Shown: positions 46,030 through 64,000 of the stretch, in pieces
How the letters are laid out: every line of letters starts with the position of its first letter
Position numbering within the stretch: position 1 is the first letter of the stretch
Assembly: GCA_037043235.1 (NCBI GenBank)
Contig: JAWRVZ010000237.1
Coordinates: 91,001 to 155,000 of the forward strand
DNA from: Rhodeus uyekii
Lineage: Eukaryota > Chordata > Actinopteri > Cypriniformes > Acheilognathidae
Direction: 5' to 3'
Length of the DNA: 64,000 nucleotides
Made by a program: the position numbers and the translations under genes
Notes under the pieces: model-generated
Told to the model about the DNA's origin: nothing
Databases searched by the model: none
Seen by the model: only the letters and a program-made list of their open reading frames with translations

Positions 46030-46495
46030 TTACATAAATCTTTTATTGACATTTGCCTTTGAACATTATTGTAAAAATGCAGGTTATAGAAAAGACGTGG
46101 TTTCTATAGCAACAGACTGTAAATATATTGCTTTGAATCTGTCTTTTTTAACATTAAGTCTTATATTCATAGCATATCTATATTTACATTTGCAGATTAC
46201 GACAACACCCCATAATGTTCATCATCTCAGCGGCTTTTGACAACGGCAGGTGTGTCCAGTTTCCTCCCAACTGAAATAAATGAGTAAAACTCTCATCATT
46301 ACAGCACAAGATCAGCCACAATCCGCAAAATAACTCATTTAATAGAGAGAATCTCACAAAAACTGTCCAAAAATATCCGTGAGTTAAGACTGTATTTAAG
46401 ATCTAGTCTGATCAATTAGTTAGTTATTAATTTGCAAATTCAAATGAGTCCAAATTACCTTTTGTTACTGACTTAAAGTTATGAATTTATGCAAC

Positions 46496-46537
<42 letters not shown>

Positions 46538-48535
46538 CATTTTATAATTCCTTAAATAAAAGGACCTGATTTAATTGTAACATTATTTTCATGACAATTA
46601 AGCACATTTAAACACCCCTTGCAAGTCGTTTATTTGCAAATAATAAAAATAATAATTAAAACATCTAAATTGTGAAGCATGCATCAATAGTTGTTGTCCT
46701 AAACACAATTTTCTAAAATGAAATAGAATAAAATAAAGGATGTTTTTCCTCCTCGGGGTGAAATGTGCGACCCGGACATTTCTTGTGAGATTCACCAAAC
46801 CATCAATGTTTCTCCATCGTCTCTATCCGTTCTGCGCCTGGAAACATCCCGTCTAACACAAAATAACACAAGTGCTATAGATATATATATAACAAAAGCT
46901 CTGTGTCGTCATCACAGGACATTCAGGAGAGATGTTTGCACTTCCGTGAAGAAAATGTGGCAGTGGGGAAACAGATGGAGTTTAGAGGACACAGCGAGCC
47001 GGATTACACCGCCCAAATCAGACGTCTGTGGCCTAAAAACTCGGACTCTTTCCTGAGCTGTTCAATTAGAAATCTATAATTCCCTTTCATTTCACAAATA
47101 GAGAAATCAAGCTCAGATTTTGACATCAAATCCCATTTAAGAAGTAGTTCAGCTCTGTGCGCTGGATCACATCACGTCCGTTGCTGCAGCTAAGGCTTTT
47201 ATAAAACATTTCACAATATTAAAATGTTCTCATATTGCATTGCCGTCCCGTAATAGTGCTTGGCACAGAAACGTGTGTTTGCAAACGACTCTCAACTCAT
47301 TTCTTTACATTTACAAACGTATTTACATTCTTACACGATAATGTACAAACAAAGATGTAAGTGCAAATACAATATGCATGCATGTCACTTTAAAATCAGC
47401 TTCAGAACTGCGAAGAGAAACGAGTGCGACGGCAGAGAGCGAGCGAAGGGCAACAACTCCACGAAACTAACATCTTCAAGAGCCTCGACCATCCAACGCA
47501 CAGAGAAATAATGACTAGGAAATAATACTGGAACAATTACACTTCAGAAAAGCTTCGGTCACTGGCGTGTCGAGGGAAACGGGCTCTGATTGGCCGCTGC
47601 ACATCTGGATTGAGCTCAGACTCCAAACATTAAATAATACGCAAAAGAAAAAACAAGATTCAGTATAAAGTGAGAACTTGGCTCTATGACATCATCGTGA
47701 CCTTTGACACCCTCGTTTGTTGGTTCGGTCTGAGTTTATACTGTAGGGCCGGGCGATATATATCTTTTGTACATTGACTTTATTTGGCCATTGAGTTTGA
47801 GTGGCAGTGAAAAGTTTGATTCTTTTCCATCAATCAGATTCAAATCTTTGATTCAATGATTTGTTTGCATCAATTCTCAATCTTTTATATGCTAATATGG
47901 CTATTTATGTACTTTAATATTTCTTCTTGGTTGTTTTTCTTCTTGCTTTTTACTTCTTGCATGAAACATTTTCAATCGAACTGGCAACAATTTCTATTTG
48001 GTTGAATTTACTCAAAGAAATCAGCTTTTAAAACAATTTCAGAGCAAATATATAAATATTAATATATACTGCACATGTTCAAAAAGGCTGAAAAAAATTT
48101 AAATATATATTTTATATATATATATATATTTAATTTTAATATACTATTTTCATTATAATATTGCCCAGCCCAAACTAAGTAATAAATTCATTTATAAATA
48201 TGGTCCAGAATGCTGGTAGCGTTTCAACAAAACAATGCTGAAAAGTTTACAATTTTATCAACTTTTTGACTATCTATTTTGGACATAAACGTTTATTCAC
48301 ATTGAGAGAACACAACCTGCGTGCTCAAGCAGACTGATTCACTGAGTTCACTCATTATTTGGGCTGTGAACGGGCTCTGTGACGCCCCCTGGTGGAGTAA
48401 ATCCCACTAATATCCAGTGACAGTGTCAGTGCTGGAGCTGGAATCGGTGTGTGTTCAGTGAAGATGCTCTTGACCTTCATGTGAGGAGCGCAGCTGCGTT
48501 TCAGTGAGCGTCCAGCAGGTGGCGCTCTCACACTC
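46030..48535 (-). other. rapgef5: Probable rapgef5 3' UTR
   Basis: Follows the TAA at 48536-48538. Two polyadenylation-like signals lie on the minus strand: AATAAA near 48292-48297 (proximal) and AATAAA at 46042-46047 (distal, in TCAATAAAAGAT). The proximal one is conserved in the duplicate at 33.5 kb. A TA microsatellite sits at about 46499-46534 and no other gene is evident. Confidence 0.45.
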
Positions 48536-60611
<12,076 letters not shown>

Positions 60612-60944
60612 CTGAAAGACAAGCGCACAGTAACACATAATGAACCACCGCATCCAAACAGATTAACCATGTTCGCATCGCTAGCAGATATTAGCGCATT
60701 CAAAAACAATTAATCTGACATTCAGCTGATCTACATCTCTGTCTCCTGGAAGGCATGTTTAATGAGAGCGTTAATGAGATGCATGCGCGCGGGGTAATCA
60801 GTGCTGTTTGAGAAGATGCTCATGCTTGAACAAGCTCCTGATGCAAGAGTTTCTTGTTGAGGAAATGTGTCGTGTTTCTTCCCGAAAGTTACGTTTCTCC
60901 GCTGGTGGACGATAACACGGCATTTGAAGGCTATGAAAATGTCA

Positions 60945-60998
60945 TTTCATTTACATTTTTTCAGATGCTTTTATCCAAAGCGACTTGCATTCAAGAAA
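60945..60998 (-). repeat. L2/SINE 3' tail fragment
   Basis: Minus strand reads GCAAGTCGCTTTGGATAAAA followed by GCATCTGAAAAAATGTAAA, the tail shared by the LINE at 3.64 kb and the SINE at 30.96 kb. Confidence 0.75.
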
Positions 60999-61265
60999 CA
61001 CATTGACATTATAATCAGTTCTTGCTTTCCCTGGGATCGTGACCTTGACCTTGATGACCTTGACCCATGACCTTGAAGTTGCAAGCGCTACTCTCTACTG
61101 CTAGAGCTACAGAAAAGCTAAATTTAATTTACATATAGCCACTGAAATAATAAATTAAGTGCAATGTAGTGTAAAAATATTGATATTTTTATTGTTTTAT
61201 ATTGTTTCGATACTGAAATATCGGAAAAGTTTCCAATACTAACTTTCCACAGAAAAAAAACAATA

Positions 61266-61277
61266 CCAGCTTTCTCT

Positions 61278-61320
<43 letters not shown>

Positions 61321-61322
61321 TC
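61266..61322. repeat. (CT)n microsatellite
   Basis: CT run with a few CCC interruptions. Confidence 0.9.
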
Positions 61323-61440
61323 TCAATTCAATTTCAATTTGGAAAGCTTTATTGGCATGACAAAAAAAATACATTTTGTATTGCCAAAGCATTAATACAA
61401 CATAGAAAATGGAACACGAACATGGAACATTTGATAAAGT
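61323..61440 (-). mobile_element. LINE 3' end fragment
   Basis: Minus strand reads TGCCAATAAAGCTTTCCAAA followed by TTGAAATTGAATTGA. The AATAAAGCT signal and short repeated tail resemble the Rex1-like 3' end at about 1008-1040. Only the UTR is present. Confidence 0.45.
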
Positions 61441-62246
61441 CTATGAGAAAGAGTGAAAATAAAATAAATAAAATAATGATAAAATACAATTTTAAAAATT
61501 AAAGTAAATAAATAAAATAATGATTTCTCAATCAGAGCTCAATAAGGACAATATTATATATATACGTTATACACAAAAACCACATGAGACACTCTCTGTC
61601 TCTCACTCGCTCTCTCTCTCTCTATCTGAACTAAATTGAGTTATTTTTCACAGCTCAAACAGTCAAATACACAAAAAATGATGTCAAAATTCAAGATGTA
61701 AAAAATACATCCAAAAAATGTTGAGTAAATATTGTGGAATAATGGTTGAAATTGTACTGGCAGAACTGTAAAATATTCAGACCACTAAGACTTTCTCTCT
61801 GCCAACAAACCCCTTCTTCCTCTCTGTTTGTCTTCTCTGCGTCTGCTGATAAATATTCATTTCCATTTTTATCGTCGGCTGCCTGTGCTAACAGAACGCC
61901 GGCCCACAATCCCGCGCTCTGTTTCCACCTACTGCTGAGAGACACAATCAAATAAGAGTCAGAAGAAGCAGGAGGGATGAAATGTGGGAATTACACTGTG
62001 ACTTTCAGAGAGGTCACAGTCAAAGCGAACTGTCTTTATGACTCCATCTCAACAAAAACTGTCTTCTGAGGCTTCGAGCACAAGCGCTTCCGGTCTGGAA
62101 CACATTTCATACTAAAAACTCATGCGTTTGTGGGTAAATCTAGTGAAAACTGGCAGTATTTAGATGATTGTGATGATCCTAACAGAAAATGTTTTCATAT
62201 GCAGATTAAGAATATATATAATAAGGAGGTAATAATATATGTATTA

Positions 62247-62249
62247 TTA

Positions 62250-62288
<39 letters not shown>
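62247..62288. repeat. (AT)n microsatellite
   Basis: About 40 bases of TA repeat. Confidence 0.9.
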
Positions 62289-62292
<4 letters not shown>

Positions 62293-62520
62293 ATATATAT
62301 TGGAGCAATTCATATATATTATTTTTGTGTAAAACACGATATTGTGTAAAACACGTATACATTTCAGTAACAAATCTAAAACATATTAAAATATTAAATA
62401 AGTCTTAAAAGGTAAATACCTTTTTTATAAATACTTTTTTATTTTGAGTAAATGTTACTGGTAGAAATTTTACTTATAGCCCTAAAAAAATAAAAAATAT
62501 AAATATAAAATATTTGAATA

Positions 62521-62768
62521 CCGTATTTTCCGCACTATAAGGCGCACCTAAAAGACGTTGTGTGAAAGACGTAAATATAGTAGAATAAAGTTCAATAAAA
62601 CTCACTGTTTTGCTTCCGCTACCTTTTTTTGTAGGCCGTATGTTTTAGCATGCGCCTTATACTATGGCGCGCCTTATGTATGGATTACGTATGGATTAAG
62701 TACAGTAATAGGCCCATAATTGAGACTGCGCCTTATAGTCCGTGCGCCTTATGGTGAGGAAAATACGG
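62521..62768. mobile_element. Tc1/mariner-superfamily MITE with TA duplication
   Basis: The ends CCGTATTTTCCGCACTATAA and (reverse-complemented right end) CCGTATTTTCCTCACCATAA are inverted repeats extending through GGCGCAC. They are flanked by TA at 62519-62520 and 62769-62770. 248 bases, no transposase. Confidence 0.85.
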
Positions 62769-63639
62769 TAGTTTGAATGTTTGAGTAAATACAGTATAAA
62801 ACACTGGTAGAACATTTACTTACAGCCCTAAATAATTACATTTTTAATACTAAAACTATTATAAATACAAAGCACAAAAGTATTTTATACAAAAGTAAAT
62901 ACAAAAGTATAAATAAACAATTGTGAGAATACTGAGAAAACTATGACTATGACTGCCAATTAAAAACTCGATTATTCTGTTCTGTATATATAGATACATT
63001 TTAATAACCTCATTCATAGTATAAATGATTAAAATTCACAACTCTTTCTTCTCTCTCTTTCTTCTCTCATGCTGGGATGTTTCTACTCAAATTCTGGTCA
63101 AATATGGGTAAACCAAACAGTGGGATTCGTCCATATTTGACCTAAATTTGGGTTTGAAACAACCCAGCATTTTTATTGAACTAATGCCGTTTGCTTCTCT
63201 GAACCGGCTGCTTTCCCGCCGGGAAACAACAGTAACACGATCTCTCATCAAGTCTCTGAACAATTATCACGAACACTGACGCAGGTCTGAACACACACTC
63301 AGAGTTATTCTTCTCTATGACACAGCGCGTGACATTTACACTCCTTAAGGTGGCAACATTTGAAAACAATCGTCCGTCTAATATCAGTATCTGAAGACGA
63401 GGGAGTGACTGAAGACAAACTACCAACAAAACATACGTCTGCACTGATTTGGGAGGAAATAGCGAGACTGTTGGCATTTAACAAAAGGCAGAAAAGCCTC
63501 TCTCTCTCTTACTAGAGCGAGGAACATTTTAATGCTAAACACAGCTGCCAACACACCGGTAATTACCCAGGATGCACTGCACTGTAAGGCTAATTTATCG
63601 CCTATGGGTGTGTTATACATCAGACAAGGGTCATTGAAT

Positions 63640-63675
63640 TACACTCACACTCACACACACACACACACACACACA
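63640..63675. repeat. (AC)n microsatellite
   Basis: CACTCACACTCACACAC run. Confidence 0.9.
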
Positions 63676-64000
63676 AATACATATATTAAATATACACAAG
63701 CACAAACATGCATACACACAGAAAAACTCGTTATCTTGTTGCCTTTCTCTGTTTTTGTCTGTTTCCTTCCTCACCTTCCCTCATCCCACCGCATCTTTCT
63801 CCTTGTTTGGCGTCTTTAATTAAATATAAACACTAAAAACTCTCAGAGAAGATGTTTAAACTTCTTGCCTATGAAATGAGGTTATATATAAGATAAGATA
63901 AACCTTTAAATCACTCCAGATGTGTGTCTGAGAGAACTAGAGTCTGGACTAAATAACCTCACCTGACTTTTAGAAACAAAATACACAGACACATACACAC

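Larger units (their letters stand above)
60612..64000. other. rapgef5: 5' intron of rapgef5 (no exon recognised)
   Basis: I searched for the exon encoding the rest of the RasGEF N-terminal module and found no match. Content is simple repeats, LINE/SINE ends and a MITE. Frames at 61691-61951 and 63181-63477 (minus) show no family resemblance. Confidence 0.5.

Noticed and set aside
46763..47056. 97-codon plus-strand frame
   Set aside because: No known motif, and it lies in the probable rapgef5 3' UTR on the opposite strand.
61691..61951. Possible upstream rapgef5 exon (minus)
   Set aside because: The translated residues do not resemble the RasGEF N-terminal module and no fitting splice pair was found.

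Overview
The window is eukaryotic. The intron-rich genes, RING/B-box/PRY-SPRY TRIM gene, C2H2 zinc-finger arrays, DIRS, L2-like, Rex1-like and Tc1/hAT elements, tRNA-derived SINE and very long GT/CA microsatellites point to a teleost fish, probably a cyprinid. That placement is inference from element types; no species can be named from sequence alone.

Layout. 1-4.5 kb: retrotransposon fragments (a Rex1/jockey-like LINE 3' end, then a 5'-truncated L2-like LINE). 4.6-13.0 kb, minus strand: a complete six-exon TRIM E3-ligase-type gene (537 codons). Its intron between the coiled-coil and PRY-SPRY exons is swollen to 6 kb by a non-autonomous LTR element, an LTR-like piece and a decayed DIRS element. 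13.2-20.1 kb: a transposon nest, possibly bounded by a DNA element with long inverted ends, holding a LINE with an uninterrupted 1039-codon endonuclease/reverse-transcriptase frame and a short proline-rich LTR element. At about 20.73 kb there is a candidate non-coding first exon of the TRIM gene with an interferon-response-like motif.

22-39 kb: Gypsy integrase remnant, mariner-like repeat, a 16-finger zinc-finger gene (minus), decayed DIRS copies, a SINE, a broken second copy of the last rapgef5 exon, a curious spliced-looking local duplication (34.3-34.9 kb), and another non-autonomous LTR element. 39.7-44.1 kb: a second, intact two-exon zinc-finger gene (minus). 46.0-60.6 kb: fifteen coding exons of rapgef5 on the minus strand, in frame across every junction (480 residues to the stop). 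Its 5' exons lie beyond the window. 60.6-64 kb: rapgef5 intron with simple repeats, LINE/SINE tails and a TA-flanked MITE.

The strongest observations are: (1) an AT-AC, U12-type intron in rapgef5, recognised because only that splice keeps the frame; (2) a tandem segmental duplication in which a zinc-finger gene and the 3' end of rapgef5 were copied together, leaving a truncated rapgef5 tail at 33.1-33.8 kb; (3) the 34.8 kb sequence, which equals two upstream segments joined exactly at GT/AG-like borders. No operon, CRISPR or other prokaryotic feature is present. The genes are independent loci rather than a pathway.
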